Assembly: GCF_964019385.1 (NCBI RefSeq)
Contig: NC_088644.1
Span: 17,730,358 to 17,794,357 of the forward strand
Length of the DNA: 64,000 bases
Direction: 5' to 3'
Source of the DNA: Sycon ciliatum
Lineage: Eukaryota; Porifera; Calcarea; Leucosolenida; Sycettidae
In this document: piece by piece, positions 59,401 to 64,000 of the stretch
Numbering within the stretch: the first letter of the stretch is position 1
How the letters are laid out: the number at the start of each line of letters is the position of its first letter
Program-made: the position numbers and the translations under genes
Notes under the pieces: model-generated
What the model was told of the DNA's origin: nothing
Databases searched by the model: none
Seen by the model: only the letters and a program-made list of their open reading frames with translations

Positions 59401-60250
59401 CAGCAGTCATTACACTACAAGTGGTACATCGGGATGCAGATCACGACACCTGCAGGCACGGTGACCAGGTGACTGGTGTACGCAGGAGCACGTGACCGCT
59501 TGTTCAACCATGTTCGATTGGGAATAAAGGAGGAACGCTGCATCGCAGCCTTTTCGGACCAAAACCAATCGACTCAGCGTCCAAAAGACTACAACATATG
59601 GGCCAACCGCGGTCATCCATGCTTTTATAAGAACGAAATGGTGCTTTTAGTGACATTTTGCATACAAATCCCCATCTAGTAGGGCGCAGCCACCCAGTTT
59701 CGGTGGAAATGCGCGAGTTCGATTGGGATTAAAGTAGGAAGGGAGCGTCTCAGCTTCCTCGGACCACGACCATTCGACTCAGCACCCCGAAGACTACAAC
59801 TGGTGAAATTTTGATTTTTGCCACAACTTCCCCTTTAATGATGTCAGCCATGTCACCTGTTAATCATCCATCTGGGGCGTCTACAGTGATCAGATGTGAA
59901 ATCCCAACCCAATGTACTCATTTATAAGAAGAAAAGAGGACCAACGAGCTACAAGTTACGCTAGAATATCCTCTCCTTTTCCCCATTTTTGTAATTTTAT
60001 TGTGTGTCTGCAGGCTGTGGAGTGCTATGACTGCGATAGAAATGAATGGAGGCAAGTGCAGCCAATGCATATGAAACGTGCCTGGGCAGGCTCAGTTGTT
60101 TGCGGTGGTCTCATCTACGTATTCGGCGGCTATGATGGTGTTGATCGTCTTGATTCTGTGGAGTCATTTGATCCAGTCACCGAAACGTGGTCCAACGTAG
60201 ACACAACCATGGCGTTTCAGCGTGCAGGCTGTGCTGCTGCAGTCACCTAG
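42730..60250 (+). CDS. BTB-BACK-Kelch protein (KLHL family), six exons
   Basis: Coding exons are 42730-43584, 44464-44586, 48900-49095, 51550-51745, 53653-53833 and 60014-60250. All are GT-AG and in phase, giving 595 residues. Exon 1 encodes the whole BTB domain (about residues 48-150: CDLTLLVGARTFSVHRVVMA, then FCYTGELDV) and the BACK domain (to about 265). Exons 2-6 encode about six Kelch repeats, each with the double-glycine (AIGGE, VIGGED, VMGGC, ACGGR, VFGGYDG) and downstream Tyr/Trp pairs (YDPCNNTW, YNPAKDTW, FDPVTETW). Such proteins dimerise through BTB, bind Cullin-3 and present substrates on the propeller for ubiquitination. The orthologue within the family cannot be named. The introns are enlarged by transposons; the last one, 6.2 kb, is mostly a foldback element plus a Pao retrotransposon. 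Confidence 0.95.
44175..44360. mobile_element. Mariner-type MITE, 186 bp
   Basis: TA-flanked CAGTCAACTTTGCGTATAAC at the left, and GCGAAGTTGACTG at the right. GTCGTTATACCCGAAG and GTCGTTATATCCGCAG repeat inside. KLHL intron 1. Confidence 0.85.
44965..45480 (+). repeat. Tandem duplication, second unit interrupted by a MITE
   Basis: Unit 1 (about 44963-45112) starts AAGTCTCAACCTGAGTGGAG and ends GTAAACAGATGATGACATA. Unit 2 repeats it from 45116, but is split by the element at 45140-45393 after GAGTGGAGATATA. Inside unit 1, GACCTGGAGTTATATAGAGAA is itself repeated. Confidence 0.85.
45140..45393. mobile_element. MITE with CCGTACTTCC..CACATATAAGCG ends
   Basis: TA-flanked inverted repeats CCGTACTTCCGCACATATAA / TTATATGTGGGGAAGTACGG. 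ATAAGCGCATG occurs five times inside. It is inserted in unit 2 of the surrounding duplication. Confidence 0.9.
45528..46447 (+). mobile_element. TA-flanked inverted-repeat element carrying a triplicated coding-like module
   Basis: Ends CCGTACTGGCAATATATGTT and its complement, flanked by TA. Subterminal CGTAACGC motifs are repeated. The core holds three copies of a segment starting CATCATTCAGTGGTTGGCGA (45765, 45904 and 46194). Copies 2 and 3 lie in one open frame (45703-46488), with a basic Lys/Arg-rich linker between them that occurs only once. No transposase or known domain was recognised. It may be a captured host fragment amplified in place. Confidence 0.75.
46552..47265. mobile_element. 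piggyBac-like non-autonomous element (TTAA)
   Basis: Ends CCTCTTTAGC and GCTAAAGAGG are flanked by TTAA on both sides (46548-46551 and 47266-47269), the hallmark of piggyBac insertion. Next to the right end, a GTCGTACTAGTACGAC palindrome occurs twice. At 714 bp it has no transposase. Confidence 0.85.
47903..48327 (+). repeat. 73-bp identical direct repeats, 279 bp apart
   Basis: 47903-47975 and 48255-48327 are identical, beginning GAGCGTGTGTGGGCAGGCGT and ending TTATCAACCAT. They are too short for typical LTRs. They may be the ends of an unrecognised element or a recombination scar. KLHL intron 2. Confidence 0.9.
48320..48556 (-). CDS. Small ORF with a SAP-like motif
   Basis: The 78-residue frame begins MNVEIDLALLGFDRLRELG. 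It continues with a helix-turn-helix pattern resembling a SAP motif (LRELGRQQGIAGCDGLGRPE, then LVCALRDAG), followed by a Ser/Thr-rich part and a short coil. SAP motifs bind DNA and also occur near the start of some retroelement gag proteins. There are no visible splice partners. The frame overlaps the 73-bp repeat at its 3' end and lies antisense in a KLHL intron, so a transposon origin is likelier than a host gene. Confidence 0.35.
   Translation of the reverse strand: MNVEIDLALLGFDRLRELGRQQGIAGCDGLGRPELVCALRDAGVGSHWTCGSKSQSDTLTSLVDQVSCLTKKLSLING
49534..50681. mobile_element. CAGGGGCGGATCC-ended DNA element, middle layer
   Basis: Inverted ends CAGGGGCGGATC and GATCCGCCCCTG, with GAACC next to both. 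It contains the TA-flanked MITE at 49718-50188 and a diverged relative of the hAT MITE of 2425-2627 at about 50320-50545. Confidence 0.65.
49718..50188. mobile_element. Mariner-type MITE, inner layer
   Basis: CAGTCAACCTACCCTTATAA at the left and TTATAAGGGTAGGTTGACTA at the right; TA on the left side. ATTGTTATAAGGG motifs recur inside. Confidence 0.85.
51842..52981 (+). mobile_element. Tc1/mariner-like transposon with a decayed transposase
   Basis: TA-flanked inverted repeats of about 35 bp: CTTGGTCCGCCAAGTTAAAA then TTGGCGCTTATCTT, and its near-complement at 52946-52981. The 1.14-kb length, TA flanks and internal transposase remnant (52122-52832) fit a shortened Tc1-type element. KLHL intron 4. 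Confidence 0.88.
52122..52832 (+). pseudogene. Tc1-like transposase pseudogene
   Basis: The intact start (52122-52397, 91 codons) opens MENIVSVFFQLSDGKDCLPR and has the helix-turn-helix type FSACTVQRLVKGYHQQI, then KLTEDRAKELI. After the stop, the homology continues in other frames: a TLVQRTFRKLAEKPG segment, then YIKRKLSLRCMYKHQRLAW, as in the region preceding the DDE domain of Tc1 proteins. The end reads as an acidic Ser/Asp/Glu tail. At least two frameshifts and a large internal deletion remove the catalytic DDE core, so it cannot be active. Confidence 0.65.
53190..53513 (+). repeat. (TG)n microsatellite, about 320 bp
   Basis: TG repeats with interspersed CATG, CACG and CGTG occupy the 3' end of KLHL intron 4, about 140 bp before exon 5. 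The long Val-Cys and His-Thr frames are artefacts. Confidence 0.97.
54412..54416. repeat. Target-site duplication CCTGC (left)
   Basis: CCTGC precedes the left LTR and recurs at 59449-59453 directly after the right LTR. Five bases fits BEL/Pao integration. The uninterrupted copy A has the related sequence (complement strand) TTGTACCCTGC..CTGCAGGCACGGTG. Confidence 0.85.
54417..54862 (-). repeat. Pao 3' LTR
   Basis: 446 bp; on the minus strand it begins TGTCGTGATCTGCATCCCGA and ends ...CAATCGAGATA. It differs from the other LTR at one visible base (C versus G in TTCC(C/G)AAAGAG near 54543). The end is TA rather than the common CA. Confidence 0.93.
54880..58986 (-). CDS. Pao-type Gag-protease-RT polyprotein, truncated
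   Basis: An uninterrupted frame of 1368 residues, read from the Met directly after the primer site; the frame is open a further 11 codons into the LTR (to 59019). In order: an acidic Ser/Thr/Pro-rich N-terminal part; a gag-like DUF1759-type block with FDGQVTNWPDFWDLF near 470; three cysteine knuckles at about 677-745 (CVFC, CFIC and CFHC types); an aspartic protease with LLDTGSNRTYMS near 818; reverse transcriptase with YDASAKINK near 1133 and the catalytic YVDN near 1257. The frame ends at DPLGLFNPVV, where the Pao family normally continues into a linker, RNase H and integrase. No internal stop was found. Gag, protease and RT could be made, but the missing parts would have to come from another element. 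Confidence 0.9.
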   Translation of the reverse strand: MSSPNEQTTSEQEQPVESTGAAAAELPVTQAAQTSVDPRAVDGTADESHEAGNEDASKDQTDGTDAGAGDSERLLVSSTPEYKQMIQSRSNMKRRLTRVRQKIKIHLDLPGTDCFSADALGRLDVSAARSLYDEASGLKSNIEGIQDNIRRSLEDANEDKKLDEQDAWENNFELECVCLLRLAQCLQQCDHHSRTQYEAEDERRTRLRLLEEHGPRALDVLDAAMSSPRSGPKPTCHASPTLHAWSEKSADTDIDTATSSACDTVEPPRQSQCESAEQSHAQSAVLHDIVHVVDATESPASAANAQETSAAVSVRSQPRSPVPPVPKPRVRHAIGPGTGRTAATPAVHAVPSPSPTYGSGEEDRAYDYEHYLQQETQDRQAVQQLQPDAETFYPPDHSVAARTAPPPATTWPRDAIAPLEQALQGAVMNVAQALSQNQTPQHTSISAAAGPSSVVFKLKPMEIPSFDGQVTNWPDFWDLFETAVDKQPMSDVVKLSCLKSALTGRAAHTLAGLAITNNNYATAVQLLKERYGRTDDIVAALYTKLQRLQSTSSKHRDIRNTIDNIERILRQLSAMGISVEQQPLLVQHILSKFPTEVLTKLKEWRTSSHQSWTVATLRSALQRYAEIHRNLREGSETSASQSSRTPATQTQHGSPMTMQGTGHALSSQSTHSAPPRLCVFCKGTHFNDQCVTYKLARTRQQKLREQGRCFICLRRSHMASQCPEKTKACFHCSKTGHNRAICPAHERREPSKGSSRPQPNGSQPARAVSTQGNDEELANTCSASLVSEGPSDKTGAVFLQTAQVQIQAADGSFITAHALLDTGSNRTYMSTQLSKQLQLQPERQESLTLITFGVTHPRSVVTSVVQTSISLSDGQRYPIKANVLDTITRPIRRYPLPSEDAEFLAGEPSIQMADTIPSTAETRAIDILIGSDHYGNLVQGSPQRLPSGLYVMDTLLGHIVTGQCSSKSDDSNSSTLLVMTQASTGLQRPLYDYMATADSALLAEVEPNLTEFWSLERIGVEDPASLPTDDDTVRQFEETVTFADGRYTVQFPWKPDMQLPHNKDLAYGRMKSLGKRLAADRDLLTRYNDVLLQQERLGIIERVTEKTKYGQRSHHLPHHPVLSPSKATTKLRVVYDASAKINKTAPSLNDCLNQGPSLLPSLCGILLRFRLAPIVLISDIEKAFLQVRIQETDRDVTRFLWYCDITKPDVIVDNIEVYRFCRLPFGIISSPFLLDATIRHHLDKHKTATAAEIRKNIYVDNIMLTAGTAEEAEVKYRETRQVFNSASMNVREWSSNDPATSSVFDPSVTATNTSQKVLGLQWDTVADTFHIPGVSSESPDVDSIASKRRVLHNVARIYDPLGLFNPVV
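58987..59002 (-). promoter_or_regulatory. Primer binding site, tRNA-Ser type
   Basis: Directly after the 5' LTR the minus strand reads TGGTGCTGTGACCAGG. Its complement, CCTGGTCACAGCACCA, has the form of a tRNA 3' end whose acceptor stem would begin GCTGTGA, as in animal tRNA-Ser. The assignment rests on remembered tRNA ends and was not searched. Confidence 0.6.
59003..59448 (-). repeat. Pao 5' LTR
   Basis: 446 bp, nearly identical to 54417-54862. The right flank begins with the CCTGC duplication (59449-59453). As the 5' LTR of a minus-strand element it should contain the promoter. No TATA box was confidently identified. Confidence 0.93.
59920..59978. mobile_element. Solo end of the 'GGACCAAGGAACTACAAG' MITE
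   Basis: TTATAAGAAGAAAAGAGGAC then CAACGAGCTACAAGTTACGC matches the left end of the copy at 30930-31450. No partner end is present. It lies 35 bp upstream of the last KLHL exon, next to its polypyrimidine tract. Confidence 0.75.
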
Positions 60251-60839
60251 TGTTGAAAGTTCCCGGGTATGCCAACGATGATACGTTGCCCAGCGTGGGT
60301 ATATAGATCACTTTCAAACGTGGGTATACTGCTGTCACTATTTTCCTCTTGTCTATACGGCTTGCCTCTTTTCTCTACACTGCCATTCTGCTGGGCACTG
60401 CAGTTTAGCATCTAGAAATACCTCTGGTCTACCACAGCTCCACATGCCATTGATGCTATTATTGCCATTGACTCTATATCGACTCTACTCATTGGATATA
60501 TTCCTGCTGTTTATCTGTACATAGCTTGTTGTTGGCCATCCACCACTGCTAAAAGTGAGTGGTAGGCTGTGGCTGTTATCAACTGCTGTATGCTTTTTTA
60601 CATGATTTGTTGGACTGCAAGTCTAAGTCTCCTCCTTCATTATTATCTTACCGATGATTTTATCAATAATAGTCATTCATGAAATATACTCCCAGGTCAA
60701 ATCCACAAACGTCTGCAGCTATGTTAGCTTGGCTCTCACATTGTGCCTCCCATCTGCCACCGCTTGTATGTTACTGCTGCTGCTGCTGCTGTTACTGCTG
60801 TTGCCACCACTGCCATGATCGTTACAGTTGTTGTTGTTG

Positions 60840-60870
<31 letters not shown>

Positions 60871-62466
60871 TTTTTAGTTCATTCGCTCCTGCCCTCGTTG
60901 AGCTGTGTACATGATACTTGGAGGTCTTACTGTTCTTAGCGTCAGAGAGTGTTCGGCACATTTCTCTTGTTGTTTACAGCTCAAGCTGTTCACAAACCAA
61001 AAGTCTTTTTTTCTTTTTATCAGCTTTCATACTTTAAAACCATTGAATGCATTTTCTTCATGATATTTTACCCAGTTGTGCAAACTCGTCTATGAAACAT
61101 ATTAGGCATGACACAGTGAAGTCCTATGTGAATGCTTCAGGAATGATTTTGCATTCTCAAAAACTTTTGCTTTCCTCTGGTCTGACTTGTCTAGCACATG
61201 TACGTTTTATGACGTCGTGAATGCGGCTGTGTACTTGCGAATGTGTACCTGCATGTTTCGTGGATGTGTCTGGATGTGCTCATGCGTGCATGTTTGCGTG
61301 TGCGTGCGTGCGTGCGTGTGTTTGTGTGTGGTGGTACATGGTGTGTATGTGTGTTTGTGGTAGTCAGTTCTACAGCCTTGCAAGCTGTTGATTGTTTCTA
61401 TCCCATTGAATGCCAGCACACAATGTGGCATTGTCATTGCTTCTACTGTAGCTTCGCTATCTCGGGCCGGCCTTTGACGAAGGTGCCTGAGGCACGATCC
61501 ACCGCGTTGGTGCACAGCAGCCGTATCACTATCAGTGTACGAAGTTATGATGTACTTTGCCTCTCAGGGGGTACTGGGGGTAATGGTTTATCAATGTGCT
61601 ATGGAATACAATCATGTTTAGATCCTTTGTGCATCCCGAACTGTCGATACCAATAGTTTTACCTACTCTTACACATGATACTTTGAACTTGAAGTTCCTC
61701 TTGGACACTGAATGATAATTACATGTGGATTGTACTCACAAAATAATGTAACACTCATTTTGTTGTGAACGCAGTGGTGTCATGAAAGTAGTTTTTTTTT
61801 GCACAGCCCGTCTCTATATGCGTGGTCTACTGAATCTGTGCCAGGTACTGAGGTAGTCTTGTCAGTGAGACCTACACGACTGGAGTCTGGACTGTATGAT
61901 GTACCTGCACTTACACTGCAGTTGGTAAGACTTACTAAGAGTACGTGAGGTTATGTCGTGTACTGTAAAATTAAATTATTTTACAAGAGTACAATAACCC
62001 CGGGGGGTTATGATTGTACTCTTGCCAGTCTTGGTAGATATCTACTACTCGACAATCATGTATGTGTAGAACTACATGTAGGCATGTGATGATGACTCGA
62101 CCCTGTTGACAGGTTTGCTGCACGTGCCCTCGCTCCTGATCAACTCGTGACTAGCCGACTCGACAGATGAAGAGAGAGGTGTTCGCTAGTGCCGTCATAC
62201 ATCGCTGATCTGATCTGATTTTACCCATCTCGACGTGACACGGGCCGGCCTGATCGACTGGTACCAGTACGCGGTCGACATGGTTGGTATCGCACGATGT
62301 AGGCGGAGAACGCCGTCACATTTTTAGCACGGATGGTCTTGGGCAATAGATTATACAAAGCTTCGAAGGTGTTTCTCCTCGAGGTCTGCGACCGTTCACT
62401 TTATCGTTGTGCTGCTCCCAGCCCTAGTCTGAAAACTTTGCCGCTTGTGATCCAACAAGAGAGACA
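60251..62466. other. KLHL 3' flank and region before the next gene
   Basis: This holds the KLHL 3' UTR, a (TG)n run at 60838-60867 and a TG-rich stretch at 61300-61345. The palindrome CAAGAGTACAATAACCCC with complement lies at 61984-62024. The last 300 bp (62150-62466) should contain the promoter of the secreted-protein gene. No other exon was recognised. Confidence 0.45.
61984..62024. repeat. CAAGAGTACAATAACCCC palindrome
   Basis: A 41-bp hairpin with 18-bp arms and a G-rich centre; the arm has one extra A compared with the family consensus, on both sides, so the change is compensated. Confidence 0.9.
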
Positions 62467-62556
62467 ATGCGCTGCCTAGTGCTCTTCGCTTTGGCCACCA
62501 TGGCCTTGGCACAACAACCTGCCCGTCCGAAAATTGGATCCACATTCGAGGCAATG
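62467..62556 (+). CDS. First coding exon of a secreted protein
   Basis: ATG at 62467 opens MRCLVLFALATMALAQQ, a clear signal peptide (short n-region, hydrophobic core, Ala-x-Ala cleavage site), followed by PARPKIGSTFEAM. It then reaches a consensus donor, ATG|GTAAGT, at 62557 in phase 0. The next exon is not in an obvious position in the remaining 1.4 kb and may lie outside the window. Thirteen mature residues are too few to name the family. The ATG context (GACAATG) is acceptable, and the exon is compact and free of repeats. Confidence 0.6.
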
Positions 62557-63262
62557 GTAAGTAGTTAGCTAGCAAAGCGTGTTTGCATAGGCGTATGTCG
62601 AGCCGGCCATGGGTTATGGTTTGTAGCCAATGTAGGGTTCCAGTCCAGTGCTTTCAAATCAACCCTGACGGAATGGTACTTCAGTTCAGTAGACTGTAGT
62701 GCAGCGCTAGCGGGCGCATTTCACACAGCCGCACTCACTGATCATCTCCACTCACTGGACATGGGGCCGGGGGCCCCCCGGGTACATGAAAATAAAATTT
62801 AATATTACAAACACAACAGAGGCGAAAGGCCGTGTACTAGTAGCTGTAACTTTAAAAGGGAAGTATACCCTTAAATTTTTAAGGGGTCGTCCACAAAATA
62901 TCAATATTTTTAGAGAAGATTTTGTTCGTTGGGGGGGGGGGGGAGGGGGTTTGGTCCCTGTTCGTCTCGTCCTTTAAAAAAAAATATCGATCTCTTAATT
63001 TGGGCGGGCACTGTGCAAACACCCCAACATGCAGTTGATGACCTACACAAAGTGAAAGTCAACCCAAGAATACAGCCATGGCAAGGTTGAGAGACTGGCA
63101 ATGTAAACCTAGGTGTTTGATGAATTTGGAGTTCCTGTTGGTCACGTTTCGCGAGGAGATTGCACTTCATTAAAAAATATCGATACCCTGCATAAACGTG
63201 TGTATGTTCGTTTTGAGGGAGGGGGAGGGAGGGGGAGACGTGAACAAAAATCGTCTTGAAAA
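62557..63262. other. Intron of the secreted-protein gene, no exon seen
   Basis: The stretch holds a G13 run near 62931, GGGAGG repeats near 63220 and AAAATATCGATA motifs near 62896, 62984, 63174 and 63262. No further exon was recognised. Confidence 0.4.
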
Positions 63263-63592
63263 AATATCGATATTTACGGAAGGCCCCTAAATCAAATTTT
63301 CACCAGTTGTAGTGTTCGGGGTGCTGAGTCAAATGGCACTGGTCCAAGGAAGCGGAGATGCTCCCTTCCTCCTTCATTTCCAATCGAACTCGCCACTTCC
63401 ACCGAAACTGGGTGACTGCGCCCTACTAATATCGATATTTACGGAAGGCCCCTAAATCAAATTTTCACCAGTTGTAGTGTTCGGGGTGCTGAGTCAAATG
63501 GCACTGGTCCAAGGAAGCGGAGATGCTCTCTTCCTCCTTCATTTCCAATCGAACTCGCCACTTCCACCGAAACTGGGTGACTGCGCCCTACT
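63263..63592. repeat. 165-bp tandem duplication of a foldback arm fragment
   Basis: 63263-63427 and 63428-63592 differ at a single visible base (GCTCCCTTCC versus GCTCTCTTCC). Each unit is AATATCGATATTTACGGAAG followed by the terminal 130 bp of a diverged foldback arm (CACCAGTTGTAGTGTTCGGG). Confidence 0.92.
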
Positions 63593-63809
63593 ATAAGTTG
63601 TAGATCGGGATTTGTATGCAAAATGTCACCAAAAGCGCCATTTCAATTGGCTGCAGAGAACAAATGAGTGCCGAACAAAATGGTTAACGTTGTCTTTTAG
63701 TCCGATGCGATCAATGAAGCGGAGGTGGAACACCACCAGTGTTCTTATTCTTATTCTTCGCGATCGTTCGGGGCTTGATCGCTGGGCAGGAAAACCGGTA
63801 GAGAGCACA

Positions 63810-64000
63810 TCACAGACCGTCCGGTAGCGAGTCAACACGCCTATCACCGTCACAGCCGAAAGACTCGATCAGGAGCCGCATTGTCTCGTTCTGCTCCCTC
63901 GTCAGCTTGTCAAGGTTTCGTGCAGTCTGGAAATCGGACGGCTTGTCAAGGGCTTCGCATGGACCAAGAGATGCCGCAGCCAAATGTCTGAAAACTGTCT
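63810..64000 (-). CDS. Partial open frame at the window edge
   Basis: Minus strand, entering from beyond the window. After a TTTTCAG acceptor-like site at the edge it reads HLAAASLGPCEALDKPSDF, then TARNLDKLTREQNETMRLLI, and ends at a stop at 63810. The charged, helix-forming composition is more protein-like than most frames here. No family was recognised; it could be the last exon of a gene or part of a mobile element. Confidence 0.25.
   Translation of the reverse strand, partial: TVFRHLAAASLGPCEALDKPSDFQTARNLDKLTREQNETMRLLIESFGCDGDRRVDSLPDGL

Larger units (their letters stand above)
54417..59448 (-). mobile_element. BEL/Pao LTR retrotransposon, deleted at the 3' side
   Basis: Two 446-bp LTRs enclose a 4.1-kb body on the minus strand with tRNA-Ser primer site, gag-like region, zinc knuckles, protease and reverse transcriptase in one frame. 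RNase H and integrase are absent: the body passes from the start of the region after RT to the 3' LTR within 17 bp of the stop. The element sits antisense to KLHL, inside foldback copy B, with a CCTGC duplication. Confidence 0.92.
53927..59834. mobile_element. Foldback transposon copy B, split by a Pao retrotransposon
   Basis: The left arm 53927-54416 and right arm 59449-59834 are reverse complements, with the same AGGGGAAGTTAAGGCAAAAA ends as copy A. TTAA flanks both outer ends (53923-53926 and 59835-59838). Removing the retrotransposon and one CCTGC duplication leaves a foldback element of about 870 bp, similar in size to copy A. Confidence 0.88.

Overview
This is animal nuclear DNA. Five spliced genes can be read through matching GT-AG junctions and codon phases. 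Between them lie long stretches filled with small inverted-repeat DNA transposons, one LTR retrotransposon and microsatellites. The genes (a PH/PTB docking protein, the AASDHPPT phosphopantetheinyl transferase, LSM8, a class II ARF and a BTB-BACK-Kelch protein) are metazoan. Introns of 0.1-6 kb and a dense MITE load would fit an early-branching marine invertebrate such as a sponge, but the species cannot be fixed from this sequence.

Layout. 1-5.6 kb: nested inverted-repeat elements, a LINE remnant, a hAT-type MITE and two copies of a short palindrome. 5.65-14.4 kb (+): five-exon docking protein with PH and IRS-type PTB domains and a long tail carrying tyrosine motifs. 17.1-24.7 kb (-): AASDHPPT in small exons, with its introns full of repeats. 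24.7-29 kb: intergenic MITEs. 29.1-32.8 kb (-): LSM8, whose first coding exon was not found. 34.2-40.3 kb (+): a six-exon class II ARF, divergent from LSM8. 42.7-60.25 kb (+): six-exon KLHL gene. Its introns hold a Tc1-like element with a dead transposase, a piggyBac-like TTAA element, a three-level transposon nest, and a foldback element that was itself hit by a Pao/BEL retrotransposon (54.4-59.4 kb). 62.5 kb (+): first coding exon of a secreted protein. A partial minus-strand reading frame runs off the right edge.

The genes do not form a pathway. They are housekeeping and signalling genes: lysine/acyl-carrier post-translational modification, U6 snRNA binding, Golgi vesicle traffic, ubiquitin-ligase adaptor and tyrosine-kinase scaffold. 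I found no operon-like or defence-like system.

The most distinctive material is in the mobile DNA. A Pao copy has LTRs differing at one base in 446 yet lacks RNase H and integrase. A family of 19-50 bp palindromes built on CAAGAGTACATAACC is scattered across the window. Many MITE families have recognisable 8-bp, TWA, TA or TTAA target duplications. A minisatellite repeats a splice-donor-like sequence next to a probable AASDHPPT microexon. RNA genes and CRISPR arrays were looked for and not seen.
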